A stretch of DNA of 40,934 bases from Pseudobutyrivibrio sp. (GTDB taxonomy: Bacteria; Bacillota; Clostridia; Lachnospirales; Lachnospiraceae), in contig NZ_SVEV01000031.1 in assembly GCF_015057185.1 (NCBI RefSeq), positions 1 through 40,934 of the forward strand. Direction: 5' to 3'. The notes beneath the pieces were generated by a model. The model ran no database searches, was not told the DNA's origin, and worked only from the letters and a program-made list of their open reading frames with translations. Positions 8,026-17,548 of the stretch are shown here, in pieces (positions within the stretch are counted from its first letter, which is position 1; each line of letters starts with the position of its first letter). The position numbers were made by a program, and so were the translations under genes.

Positions 8026-8056
8026 ATAATAACATTATTTCCCATAATTTTGTCAA
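8026..8056 (-). promoter_or_regulatory. Probable promoter of hflX
   Basis: A perfect TTGACA (8051-8056) is followed on the minus strand by TATTAT (8026-8031) after 19 bases. The long spacer makes the exact -10 uncertain, but the whole segment is AT-rich and lies just upstream of hflX. Confidence 0.55.
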
Positions 8057-8075
8057 AATATCTATGAACAAAGTG

Positions 8076-8104
8076 CAAGTGCCTCCCATAAAGGGAGGCA
8101 CCTG
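8076..8104 (-). terminator. Terminator of surface protein gene 1
   Basis: GTGCCTCCC and GGGAGGCAC form a 9-bp perfect stem with loop ATAAA, extended by two more pairs past a mismatch. The stem lies 38 bases after the stop codon. The same hairpin, with one base changed in a stem arm, follows surface protein gene 2. Confidence 0.75.
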
Positions 8105-8141
8105 TTGTTTAGAATTAAATTTATTTATACTTCAGAGGAGA

Positions 8142-11100
8142 CTATTTAGTCTCTTGTCCTGCAGCATCTTTTACCGTATATGTCATAATAGCAAGAGCAA
8201 TAATACCAATTACCAATGCTATTAAATCGAAGCTACATGTTCCAAATCTTGAAAGGATAAACATAGCTACCGCATCTACTGCATCTACTGCATAAACTGC
8301 ACCACGTTTTCTACGTCCAACATAAATTCCTGCAACTCCAACAATTGCTACAAAAAGAATAATCCAATGGATGTAGCATACATGATCGAGTTCTACTGTT
8401 GAAACCACTGCCTGTGGGTCCTCATATAATAAGGCATATGTTGAGAACTGACCTGTTGAAATAGTTATTGTATTAGGGTCATCATCTGTATCATAAAGTA
8501 ATGTGCTTTTGCCTTCGTGGGCTCTCATGATGTAATATGTATCAGATAATCCTAAGTACTGCTCAGGAATACTAATTACAATATCGATAGGGTCTGTATC
8601 TGTTACTTGGTTCCAATCTTCTTCATCAAGTCTGAAGAACATGCTTATATCGAGATAATCTGCCATTGTAAGAGCTGGCAACTCTTCTGAATAAGACACA
8701 ACACCATCATCGATAACCTGTCTATCAAGTTCCGGAACAGTTTCCGTATCTATAGGTGTAACTTCTACCTTGATCTCAAGAATGCTGCCCGCTGCAACTG
8801 CTGCTCTCTGCTCCGGTGTAAGAATTGAGTTTGCTACTGCTGCTGCATCTGCAAGACTTGCACTTCTCTCTTCATTACCCTTATACTCAAGCGTTACGAT
8901 AACTGAACCTTCGCCAATGACATATGCTATAGGTCTATCTGTAACTGGAACTGATTCCATATTATCAAGGCTTTCAGCCTGGATAATTTCACCACCTGAT
9001 TCGTTAAGTTTATCTAGCAACTTCTGCTTGGTTTCATCTGACACATTACCCCAGATATCGCCACGATCGATAATATTTCCAAGGCCTATTGCATTGTCAT
9101 CTTCTATCACATCGTCTTTTTCTGTTGGTTTTGGTTCAGGTTCTCTATCCCTTACAGGCTCCTCTTCGGTGCGAACTGTTAAATCTGTTGGTTCTTCTGT
9201 AGGAACGATTTCATCTGTAGGCTCTGTTGTTGTAATTGGAGGATAATACTTATGAGTTGAACCTCCACCACCTGATGGTGTATTTGGTGTTGGATTTGAT
9301 TGATCCTCTTGTTTTTTTCCTTCATTGTTTGGATTAAAACTAAGTGATCCACCCTCAATAAATACATATGAGTTATACCCTGTATCTCCACAGTCACAAA
9401 TAACAAATTTTAATATTACATGATCACCTATATTTACTGGTATTTGCGCATTAAAAACATTTGATATACCATTCAAAGCCGATGATTCTTTCCCAGTCAT
9501 TACAATTGATGTTTTATGGAAGAATGTATGTTGGCATGAATCTATATCTGTACTACCACCATTACTCATTTCTGTTCCAGATTCACCTGCTCGTAAGTTT
9601 ACTATTGTTACTGGTACTTGTGATCCATCTGTTCTTGTAAGCTGAGCAATATTTTTATATGGTTCATTGTTAACCTTTACATATAATCCAAATGCATCGT
9701 TAAAATTAGAAGACTGGTCAAACTCTCTTGATGCAAATGCATAATTGAAATTAAGGAGATTTCCCTCCGCCACCATCTCAAATTCAAGTGAGGATGTATC
9801 TCCGCCATAATCATAATTCCAAGACGCTACATCAGCTGACAGCTGTGGGTCTTGTTCATTGTTTGCAACCTGGCCACTTGTATCTAATACGATACCTTGA
9901 GAAATGCCTATATCATCATCACCATTAGAAAATGTATATACTGTTCCTGTTTTCTTAGCATTTGTTGCTGTAATGCCATCACTTAATACAAGATTTACTA
10001 ATGACTCTGCACTCTTGCCATTATCATCGTCATATTTTAACGAACCATCTTGAACATCCACCTGGCTATCTGTAACAGGAATTTCATGCGTAACTCCATC
10101 GACAACTACTGTTAGTGTTTCAAGTGATGTAAATGGATTAACTGCTGCTACTCTCCAGTTGTTTCTTATATAGTAAACATTGAACAAATCAGGATTACTG
10201 CTATATGCTTCAGTTACTTCACCGTCTATGCCAAATGTTTCAAGTATTTCAGATAAATAAACTTCTGAATTTCCATCCAGTACGTACTGTTTGTCATTAT
10301 ATGTGAACTCAACTGTATAGAATGAGAAGCCTGTGGTTTCTGCTTCTACAGTATTGTTTATATTCTGTGTATCTAACTTTTCAGCTTCAGGATTATCTGG
10401 ATTTTCATCAGTAATATGATAAATATCAGCCTCTAAAAGTTCGTTATTTGCCTCTTCAAGTGCGAAAGAAACAGTTACCGTGCCCTTTGTTGTATCTGGC
10501 TGAATCTCGTTTCCTGCTGCGTCAACAACCTTAATGTCAAATGTATAAGAAGCTGCTACGTCCTCTGATTCGCGCTCTGACTCAACTGCTTCTTCTGCTA
10601 TAGCTGTCTCGACCTCAGTTGCACTTCTTGCTGAAAGTGTTGCTCCCTCAGGGAATACTCCCTTGTCAGCCTTTACTGTAATAAGGACTCCATCGACTAC
10701 TACACTCTGCACAAATTCAGAAGTCTCATCTGCTGTGCCAATAATTACTGTAATTACTGGGAGACTAGCATTAACTTTATATTCTCCAGGAATATTTGGT
10801 ACATAAACATACTTTGCACCTTCGATAGAAGAATCAAATGTACTTCCTGTACTTCTCTCAGGATCTAATGACCATGAGATTCCCGAAATCATAACTTCTG
10901 CTGAAGTTGTAATTGTCTCTACCCTATATGTAGGCTCTGCTGTTGGAGCTAATTCTTCTGCATCTTCAATCTCTGCAGCCTGTGCAACCATTGCTGGAAA
11001 TAATAAATCTACTACAAATGCCACAGGATCACTTCCGTTATCCTCTGAAGGTGCAGCTGACTCTGCTGATGGTGCTGCTTCTACTGGTGTAGCCTCTGTT

Positions 11101-11702
11101 GAATCTACTGTAGGTTCAGCTGCTTCTGTAGTATCGGTTGTCTCTGTTACTTTCTCAACAACTGTTTCCTCAGTAGCCTCTGTTGTCTCACCATCAACGT
11201 TTTCTTCTACTACTTCCTGGTCTGATTCTGGTACGAGTACTTCCTCAACTTCTTCATTCTCAGGATTCTCTTCTGATTCAACTACTTCCTCTGTAGTAGG
11301 AGCGTCTGATTCAACATCTACTGTCTCCTCAACCATCTCTTCTTCAAGAATTTCTTCCTCAAGGACTTCTTCTTCAATTAATACTTCCTTATATGTTTCA
11401 ACTGTAGCATTAATTGAATCTGGGAATACGATATCTGATTCAGAAGCGCCAAATGTCAAGTGCTGTACAGCAACTTCTTCATCAATACTGCCTATTGCAG
11501 TAATGTAACGCTCTCCAACTGTGTTCTCTGCATAAAGCGCAGGAGAACTAAATCCTAATGTGAAAACTGTAGCAAACGCTACGAGAAGTGCGATTGTACG
11601 ATAAATTATATTATCACGTACAACCATTTTCTTTGCGCTTTTTAATAAAGCCTTTCCAGCGCATCTAAGAAGGTCTTTTTTTGATATATTTCCTTTACCC
11701 AT
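8142..11702 (-). CDS. Large surface-anchored protein, paralogue 1
   Basis: About 1186 residues, function unknown; probably an adhesin or cell-surface scaffold. Visible in order (counting from the in-frame GTG at 11708): a basic tail (about 1-35), a signal-type hydrophobic stretch (36-58) ending SPALYA, a Glu/Thr/Ser-rich acidic region (about 105-225), and beta-rich domains including GAKYVYVPNIPGEYKV and ITVKADKGVFPEGATLSA. A paralogue-specific middle, a Pro/Thr/Glu linker, a conserved domain (IGLGNIIDRGDIWGN to STGQFSTYALLYE) and a C-terminus with two hydrophobic segments split by GRRKRG complete it. No LPXTG sorting motif is present, so the C-terminal helices should anchor it. The ATG at 11702 follows GGGGGTG and is preferred over the GTG at 11708. 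The gene is 3' of its longer paralogue, with its own leader element and terminator. Confidence 0.8.
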   Translation of the reverse strand: MGKGNISKKDLLRCAGKALLKSAKKMVVRDNIIYRTIALLVAFATVFTLGFSSPALYAENTVGERYITAIGSIDEEVAVQHLTFGASESDIVFPDSINATVETYKEVLIEEEVLEEEILEEEMVEETVDVESDAPTTEEVVESEENPENEEVEEVLVPESDQEVVEENVDGETTEATEETVVEKVTETTDTTEAAEPTVDSTEATPVEAAPSAESAAPSEDNGSDPVAFVVDLLFPAMVAQAAEIEDAEELAPTAEPTYRVETITTSAEVMISGISWSLDPERSTGSTFDSSIEGAKYVYVPNIPGEYKVNASLPVITVIIGTADETSEFVQSVVVDGVLITVKADKGVFPEGATLSARSATEVETAIAEEAVESERESEDVAASYTFDIKVVDAAGNEIQPDTTKGTVTVSFALEEANNELLEADIYHITDENPDNPEAEKLDTQNINNTVEAETTGFSFYTVEFTYNDKQYVLDGNSEVYLSEILETFGIDGEVTEAYSSNPDLFNVYYIRNNWRVAAVNPFTSLETLTVVVDGVTHEIPVTDSQVDVQDGSLKYDDDNGKSAESLVNLVLSDGITATNAKKTGTVYTFSNGDDDIGISQGIVLDTSGQVANNEQDPQLSADVASWNYDYGGDTSSLEFEMVAEGNLLNFNYAFASREFDQSSNFNDAFGLYVKVNNEPYKNIAQLTRTDGSQVPVTIVNLRAGESGTEMSNGGSTDIDSCQHTFFHKTSIVMTGKESSALNGISNVFNAQIPVNIGDHVILKFVICDCGDTGYNSYVFIEGGSLSFNPNNEGKKQEDQSNPTPNTPSGGGGSTHKYYPPITTTEPTDEIVPTEEPTDLTVRTEEEPVRDREPEPKPTEKDDVIEDDNAIGLGNIIDRGDIWGNVSDETKQKLLDKLNESGGEIIQAESLDNMESVPVTDRPIAYVIGEGSVIVTLEYKGNEERSASLADAAAVANSILTPEQRAAVAAGSILEIKVEVTPIDTETVPELDRQVIDDGVVSYSEELPALTMADYLDISMFFRLDEEDWNQVTDTDPIDIVISIPEQYLGLSDTYYIMRAHEGKSTLLYDTDDDPNTITISTGQFSTYALLYEDPQAVVSTVELDHVCYIHWIILFVAIVGVAGIYVGRRKRGAVYAVDAVDAVAMFILSRFGTCSFDLIALVIGIIALAIMTYTVKDAAGQETK
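8274..8295. repeat. Short 9-bp tandem repeat inside paralogue 1
   Basis: GCATCTACT occurs twice in tandem and is followed by GCAT. It encodes the AVDAVDAVA stretch between the two C-terminal hydrophobic segments. Paralogue 2 has a different sequence here (AIDLADSAA), so this looks like a recent slippage event. Confidence 0.6.
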
Positions 11703-11826
11703 AAGCACCCCCTGTAAAAAAATAACCTGCTCTCATACTAGAGTGCAAATGTGAAATATTATATTTATATGTATATATATATCATGAATTAATTATGTAA
11801 TGTTTGTGAGTTCAGTAACACCACCT

Positions 11827-11842
11827 CTGTTTTGGTGCGTTT
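11827..11842 (-). promoter_or_regulatory. Shared upstream element, copy 1
   Basis: The 16 bases CTGTTTTGGTGCGTTT (plus-strand reading) are identical to 17358-17373. Both copies lie about 130 bases upstream of a surface protein gene and are preceded at equal distance by TTCRGTAACA. The surrounding leaders have diverged, so this element appears to be retained. In copy 1, CACC and GGTG around it could form a small hairpin. Operator or RNA element cannot be decided from sequence. Confidence 0.6.
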
Positions 11843-11872
11843 ACCATTTTTTATAATTAATATATACAAAAT

Positions 11873-11903
11873 GCAGGTACCTCCCATAAAGGGAGGCACC
11901 TGC
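11873..11903 (-). terminator. Terminator of surface protein gene 2
   Basis: GCAGGTACCTCCC and GGGAGGCACCTGC form a 13-bp stem with one mismatch and loop ATAAA, followed on the minus strand by ATTTTG. It is nearly the same as the hairpin at 8076-8104, so the duplication included the terminator. Confidence 0.8.
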
Positions 11904-11936
11904 CAAGGGGGGTAATATATAAATTTTTCGGGGAGA

Positions 11937-14900
11937 CTATTTGTTTCTCTGCTCTGCAGTTTCTTTTGACTGATGAGTCATTACAGCTAGTGCTGCAACT
12001 CCGATAATCAGTGCTGCAAAGTCAAGGTAGCATGTACCAAGTCCTGAGAGAATAATCATTGCTGCAGAATCTGCAAGGTCAATTGCATATACTACGCGAC
12101 GTCTTCTACGTCCTACATATATTCCAGCAACTCCTACTACTGCTACTACAAGAATCATCCAATGAACGTGGCAAACATGACCTATTTCTAATGTTGTGCC
12201 TACTGCCTGTGGCTGATTGTACATAAGCGCATATGTAGAGAACTGACCTGTTGAAATAGTAATTGTATTAGGATCTTCATCTATATCACTAAGTAATGTG
12301 CTTGCGCCCTGATGAGCTCTCATGATGTAGTAATCATCTGATAATCCTAAGTAATTCTGTGGAATATCAATTACGATATCGATAGGGTCTGTATCTGTAA
12401 TTCTGTTCCAATCCTCCTCGTCAATTCTAAAGAACATACTTATGTCAAGATAGTCTGCCATTGTAAGGTCTGGTAATTCTTCTTTATAAGAATTTGCTCC
12501 GTCATCGATGACCTTTCTATCTGCTTCTGGTACAGCTTTCTTGTCGAGTGGTGTTACCTCAACCTTGATTTCAAGAATGCTTCCTGCTGCAACTGCTGCA
12601 CGCTGCTCTGCTGTAAGGATAGAGTTTGCTACTGCTGTTGCATCTGCAAGACTTGCATTTGTAGTAGATGTATCGCCCTTGTACTCAAGCTTTACAATAA
12701 CTGAACCTTCGCCAATTACGAATGCTACTGGAGTATCCTTTACAGTAACTGCATCCATATTTTCAAGGTCATCTGCCTGAATAATTTCACCGCCTGTTTC
12801 GTTAAGCTTATCTAATAATTTCTGCTTAGTATTATCTGACATATTGCCCCAGATGTCTCCACGGTCGATAATGTTTCCAAGACCAATACCTTCTGTTTCA
12901 ATCATATCAGCAAGTGCAGTTGTCTGTGCATTTGTTGCATTTTCTACTACCTCTGCTGGTGCCTCTGTAATAAATCCAGATGCCTGAGGTGCTGCTTCTG
13001 TTGTCTGAGGTGCTGCTGGTCCATAGTGCTTACGGCTAGATGAAGACTGTATAGGGTTTACAATCCTTACAGCATAATTTGAATGCTGAATTTCTTTGCC
13101 GTTTTTTTCTACTAAGTAGAATACTGTGTACTCACCAACTTCTTTGAATTTAGGAGCCTCTTCTGTATATACTCCATCCTCAGTGTCACTGTATTTAACT
13201 ACTGCATCCTTATCCTCGATGATAACTGGGAAGCTGTGCTCCTCACCATCGTATACAGCTTCTGCTGTTTCTTCTACTGGCTCTACTACTTCGATTGGAT
13301 CCTGAGCCTTGATTGTAACTATAAAGCTACCTTCTTCGTAAACTACTCCATTCTTTTCAACCTTGTAGAATACCTCATATTCGCCTTCCTCTGTAAATAC
13401 AGGAGTTTTCTCTGTGTACTCATCATCAGAACCAACACTATAGGTGATTACTGCATTCTCAACATCAACTGTTACAGGGAATTCATGGTCCTGACCATCA
13501 TATGTAATTGTTGTATCCTCTACTGTTGGAACTGTTACTTCATAATCCTCAACAGTTACTACTGGTACTACCAAAATGTACTCAGAGTAATTGTCGTTTT
13601 CAACTACTAAATAAATATAGCCTGTTGTTCCTGCTGCACTGTCATTTACAGAGTAATAAACAGTGTCGCTATTTACAGTAATGTCAGTAATAATGTTGTC
13701 AAACTCTTCTGAGTATGGAAGATTATATCCATCATTTAATAATGCTACAGTATCATCTGCTCTAAGACCTTCAATCTGAGATGTTAATATAGCCTGGCCA
13801 TTCTGTGTTGCTGCTGCATTAATCTTTAATGGCTCATCTGCATAAACCATATATGACTCTGATGCCTGCTTACCAATCTGTACATTGAAGCTACCGTATG
13901 CTGTTCTAAAGTTTTCCTTTGTTGCCTTGAAATATACTGTGTACTCACCTGCGTTTACAAGTGCTGGTACATTGCTTGAATACTCAGTATTCTCATCTAA
14001 ACTATAAGATACAATTGCATCTGATGGTTCTGCTGTAATCTGAAGTTTTCTTGCTATTCCATCATATGTAAGCTGATATGTATTTGTTCCTGCATTGTAT
14101 GACATAGTGTCATTTGCTGCAGGTAATGTGTATGTTACTGAACCCTTTGTTCTAGCATGAACGCCTGATGTAACAGCTGATGCTGGTGTATTAACGTTTG
14201 CAGGTACTCTTGCCTTAATAACATAATCTGTATCTGGAGTTAATCCTGTAAATGTAACCTTGCCATTTGTAGCTGGCTTTACCCATCCAGAAATTGGGTT
14301 TGTTCCAGTTGTATCGTAAACACGATATTCCTGAAGCATTCTTCCTGTATACGATGGGTCGATATTAAGTGTAATAGTAGTTTCTGTAGTAACAATATTA
14401 TCTTCACCAACTTCTACAGGTCTTCTAGCATCTGAAGTATCATCTGTTCCATCTGTGTCTGCATCCTCTGCTAATGGTCTTGGCTGAATATCAAGTACTG
14501 CTGGCTGATTATTTGAGCCATATTCTGTAATTTCAATTTTCTCTCCGCAGAAATCGTAAGGATTGCCTGTGTTGTCTGTTCCACTTAAAGGAATACCTTT
14601 TTCATTATCTGAAATGATGTCATATTTTCTGCCTTCGCTACCATCTTCGTTAATTACTGTAACTGTATATGTAGTATTGGCCTTATCTACCTTTACCTGC
14701 TCTTTCTCATAATCAACTTTACCTGTTACAGCACCAGTCTGTGCTACTGTACCAAGGTTAAATGCATAATTAATTGTTGCGCCTGCTGATAATTCATTCC
14801 AAGAAACTGATATACCCGAATCTGCTCCTGAAATCATAGTTCCATGTCCTGCGGCATCAAATGTGCATACAGATGAGTTGTATGCAGTACCGTATGCATT

Positions 14901-17234
14901 ACCATTTGACCTTGTTGCATATTCAAAAATCTGTCTACCGCACCAATAACCAATATAGTATTTAGAAGGGAAATCGCCATCAACATCTGTTCTAACTACT
15001 AAAGCTGCACTATTAGGGTCAGTATGCTCATTAATTGCTGGCGCATCTACTAACTGAATCTGCTTGAGTTTTCCTTGTGAAAAAACGCCCATGCAAGGAG
15101 CATCGTCATTGCTCTGAATCATAACATCACAGCTGTATCCAAATGCATGCTCTGAATCATTTATTGTTGTCTGGAAGAATAGTGCATGGGCACCTGATGT
15201 AGTGCTATTATCCTGGCTTCCATCGTAATCATTTTCTAGGAAATAACTTCTATTGTCCTTTATTGACGCATTTTCATGTTCTGGGGTTACATCATCAATT
15301 GTAATAGGATTTGGATTAGCTGAACTAGATGTATACCAATTCCAATATCCATCATAACTAGTTCTCTTCACCCATCTGCCTTGATATTTTCCAATTACGT
15401 CAAAAGTGAAATCATCTATGATTGCATATGCCATCTGTCCATTAGAAACATAATATCTTTCAGCCTTACTATCATTATTGTAGAACGCCTGAACAGGAAT
15501 TGTTTCACATTCTTCGTTATTGTTAAATCTGACCTTATACCATTTTCCATCTTCTAGTCTGTTATTAGTCTGATTTGTTGTAAATGTAGTCTCAATTATT
15601 GTAGTCTCTGATGTAATATCACCACTAGCACCTGCTACAGCTGTGTAATTAGTTGTTCCATTATCTGAAACGTACCACTGATATGTACCTGCTGAAGCAT
15701 TTTCAATATCTACTACGAATGTAATGCTATTTCCTGTAGATCTCTTTCCATATGGATAACCATTATTTCCAATATCTACGATTCCACCTATACCTGTTAA
15801 TCTTAAAACATATGGAGAGAAGCTTGTTGTCTCAGCCTCTGCGGTAAGTCCGTTTTCCTTTGTCTCAAGTTTTTCTACTACTTCGCTTGCATTGTTAATA
15901 TCAGGGATGTGGTAAACTTCTGCTGTTGTCTCTTCGTCTGCTACAGATTCCACTGAAAATGAAACTATAACCTGACCCTTGCTTGTATCAGGCTGGATTT
16001 CGTTTCCAGATTGATCCAATACCGAAATATCAAATACGTATGATGTAATTACGTTTGTTTCTTCTTCTAATTCGTCAACTGCATTCTCTGCTATTTCTGC
16101 TACTTCTTCAGAAGCTCTTGATGCTGAAAGCTGTGCTCCCTCAGGGAATACACCTGCATCAGCCTTTACTGTAATAAGTACACCGTCAACTACTACGCTC
16201 TGCTCGAACTCAGGAGAAAGCTCTGCAGTGCCAATAATAACTGTGATTGTAGGAAGGTTTGTATTTACCTTGTATTCTCCAGGAATGCTTGGTACGTATA
16301 CGTACTTCGCGCCTTCGATAGATGAATCAAATGTTGCTGATGTGCTTCTCTCAGCATCGATTGTCCATGAAATCCCTGAAAGTGTAATTTCTGTAGAAGT
16401 CGAAACTGTCTCTACTCTGTATGTAGGCTCAGCTGTGGATGTAGACTCTTCTGCTGCTGGTGCTGATTCTTCAGCCTGCTCGTCCTCTGCTGCCTGTGCA
16501 ACCATTGCTGGGAATAATAAATCTACTACAAATGCAACAGGATCACTTCCGTTATCCTCTGAAGGTGCAGCTGACTCTGCTGCTGGTGTAGACTCTGCTG
16601 CTGGTGCTGATTCTACAGGTGTAGACTCTGTTGAATCTACTGTAGGTTCAGCTGCTTCTGTAGTCTCGGTCGTCTCTGTTACTTCCTCAACAACTGTTTC
16701 CTCAGTAGCCTCTGTTGTCTCACCATCAACGTTTTCTTCTACTACTTCCTGGTCTGATTCTGGTACGAGTACTTCCTCAACTTCTTCATTCTCAGGATTC
16801 TCTTCTGATTCAACTACTTCTTCTATTGTAGGAGCGTCTGATTCAACCTCTACTGTTTCCTCAATCATCTCCTCCTCAAGAGTTTCTTCCTCAAGAACCT
16901 CTTCTTCAATTAATACTTCCTTATAAGTTTCAACTGTAGCATTAATTGAGTCTGGGAATACGATATCAGATTCAGAAGCGCCAAATGCCAAGTGCTGTAC
17001 AGCAACTTCTTCATCAATACTGCCTATTGCAGTTATATAACGCTCTCCAACTGTGTTCTCTGCATAAAGTACAGGAGAACCAAATCCCATTGTGAATACT
17101 GTAGCGAATGCCACGAGAAGTGCAGTCGCACGATATAACATACGGTTACGTGCAACCATTTTCTTTGTGCTAGATACTAATGCCTTTCCAGCGCATCTAA
17201 GAATGTCTTTGTTTGAAATATTTCCTCTACCCAT
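11937..17234 (-). CDS. Large surface-anchored protein, paralogue 2, with Ig-like repeats
   Basis: About 1765 residues, function unknown; probably a cell-surface adhesin or stalk. The first 450 or so residues and the last 310 or so closely resemble paralogue 1: basic tail, signal helix, ALYA cleavage site, acidic Glu-rich region, VKADAGVFPEG domain, then IGLGNIIDRGDIWGN and the double hydrophobic C-terminus split by GRRRRR. The middle is different and longer. It contains an Ig-like stretch (GTYQWYVSDNGTTNYT), a fibronectin-III-like stretch (FTGLTPDTDYVIKARVP) and three related repeats of about 65-70 residues near 13060-14070. There is no LPXTG motif. The ATG at 17234 follows GGGGGTG and is preferred over the GTG at 17240. 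The gene is monocistronic as far as the hairpins indicate. Confidence 0.8.
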   Translation of the reverse strand: MGRGNISNKDILRCAGKALVSSTKKMVARNRMLYRATALLVAFATVFTMGFGSPVLYAENTVGERYITAIGSIDEEVAVQHLAFGASESDIVFPDSINATVETYKEVLIEEEVLEEETLEEEMIEETVEVESDAPTIEEVVESEENPENEEVEEVLVPESDQEVVEENVDGETTEATEETVVEEVTETTETTEAAEPTVDSTESTPVESAPAAESTPAAESAAPSEDNGSDPVAFVVDLLFPAMVAQAAEDEQAEESAPAAEESTSTAEPTYRVETVSTSTEITLSGISWTIDAERSTSATFDSSIEGAKYVYVPSIPGEYKVNTNLPTITVIIGTAELSPEFEQSVVVDGVLITVKADAGVFPEGAQLSASRASEEVAEIAENAVDELEEETNVITSYVFDISVLDQSGNEIQPDTSKGQVIVSFSVESVADEETTAEVYHIPDINNASEVVEKLETKENGLTAEAETTSFSPYVLRLTGIGGIVDIGNNGYPYGKRSTGNSITFVVDIENASAGTYQWYVSDNGTTNYTAVAGASGDITSETTIIETTFTTNQTNNRLEDGKWYKVRFNNNEECETIPVQAFYNNDSKAERYYVSNGQMAYAIIDDFTFDVIGKYQGRWVKRTSYDGYWNWYTSSSANPNPITIDDVTPEHENASIKDNRSYFLENDYDGSQDNSTTSGAHALFFQTTINDSEHAFGYSCDVMIQSNDDAPCMGVFSQGKLKQIQLVDAPAINEHTDPNSAALVVRTDVDGDFPSKYYIGYWCGRQIFEYATRSNGNAYGTAYNSSVCTFDAAGHGTMISGADSGISVSWNELSAGATINYAFNLGTVAQTGAVTGKVDYEKEQVKVDKANTTYTVTVINEDGSEGRKYDIISDNEKGIPLSGTDNTGNPYDFCGEKIEITEYGSNNQPAVLDIQPRPLAEDADTDGTDDTSDARRPVEVGEDNIVTTETTITLNIDPSYTGRMLQEYRVYDTTGTNPISGWVKPATNGKVTFTGLTPDTDYVIKARVPANVNTPASAVTSGVHARTKGSVTYTLPAANDTMSYNAGTNTYQLTYDGIARKLQITAEPSDAIVSYSLDENTEYSSNVPALVNAGEYTVYFKATKENFRTAYGSFNVQIGKQASESYMVYADEPLKINAAATQNGQAILTSQIEGLRADDTVALLNDGYNLPYSEEFDNIITDITVNSDTVYYSVNDSAAGTTGYIYLVVENDNYSEYILVVPVVTVEDYEVTVPTVEDTTITYDGQDHEFPVTVDVENAVITYSVGSDDEYTEKTPVFTEEGEYEVFYKVEKNGVVYEEGSFIVTIKAQDPIEVVEPVEETAEAVYDGEEHSFPVIIEDKDAVVKYSDTEDGVYTEEAPKFKEVGEYTVFYLVEKNGKEIQHSNYAVRIVNPIQSSSSRKHYGPAAPQTTEAAPQASGFITEAPAEVVENATNAQTTALADMIETEGIGLGNIIDRGDIWGNMSDNTKQKLLDKLNETGGEIIQADDLENMDAVTVKDTPVAFVIGEGSVIVKLEYKGDTSTTNASLADATAVANSILTAEQRAAVAAGSILEIKVEVTPLDKKAVPEADRKVIDDGANSYKEELPDLTMADYLDISMFFRIDEEDWNRITDTDPIDIVIDIPQNYLGLSDDYYIMRAHQGASTLLSDIDEDPNTITISTGQFSTYALMYNQPQAVGTTLEIGHVCHVHWMILVVAVVGVAGIYVGRRRRRVVYAIDLADSAAMIILSGLGTCYLDFAALIIGVAALAVMTHQSKETAEQRNK
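13060..14073 (-). repeat. Three Ig-like protein repeats in paralogue 2
   Basis: Three units share the pattern YDG, then a beta-strand run, then xITYS or VKYS, then P-x-F/L near GEYxVFYK, and a final GSFxVxI. They start at YDGIARKLQ, YDGQDHEFPV and YDGEEHSFPV. The last two are most alike and adjacent; the first is separated by a spacer of about 100 residues. Such bacterial Ig-like units usually extend a surface protein away from the envelope. Confidence 0.75.
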
Positions 17235-17357
17235 AATCACACCCCCTGTAAATGTGTTAGTGTTATATTACAGAGTAAATGTGTATATATAACCGATTAT
17301 ATAACGCTAAATTGTGAACTAATTTTGGAAATTTTGTGTTTTCGGTAACAGAGTGCC

Positions 17358-17373
17358 CTGTTTTGGTGCGTTT
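17358..17373 (-). promoter_or_regulatory. Shared upstream element, copy 2
   Basis: Identical over 16 bases to 11827-11842 and placed at about the same distance from the start codon of surface protein gene 2. TTCGGTAACA precedes it by 7 bases. It lies in the divergent region between this gene and thiT. No clear -35/-10 pair could be assigned for the surface gene. Confidence 0.6.
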
Positions 17374-17499
17374 TCATGCACTGTTATATTATAGTGTTAT
17401 AATTTCTCTATAACGTTTTCTGCTAACTTATTACCCACATGTAGCGCAATTTGGTTCATTTTTATAACATCATGGCTTGAATTTAGATGTAATTTATTA

Positions 17500-17528
17500 T
17501 TGAAACAAAAAACTTATTGTGCTATCTT
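17500..17528 (+). promoter_or_regulatory. Sigma-A promoter of thiT
   Basis: TTGAAA (17500-17505) and TATCTT (17523-17528) are separated by 17 bases. The expected start, near 17535, lies about 15 bases before the TPP aptamer. Confidence 0.7.
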
Positions 17529-17548
17529 ATTTACGAATTTAATAATTA

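Noticed and set aside
11750-11870. c-di-GMP riboswitch upstream of the surface proteins
   Set aside because: I looked because surface adhesins are often so controlled, but the conserved GEMM blocks are absent in both leaders.
13060-14073. CRISPR-like or DNA-level tandem repeat
   Set aside because: Similarity is at protein level only (Ig-like domains); there are no identical direct DNA repeats with spacers.
16228-16926. 232-codon plus-strand frame rich in Ser/Thr/Val
   Set aside because: It is the reverse complement of the Glu/Thr-rich coding region of surface paralogue 2; low-complexity coding sequence often leaves such an open antisense frame.
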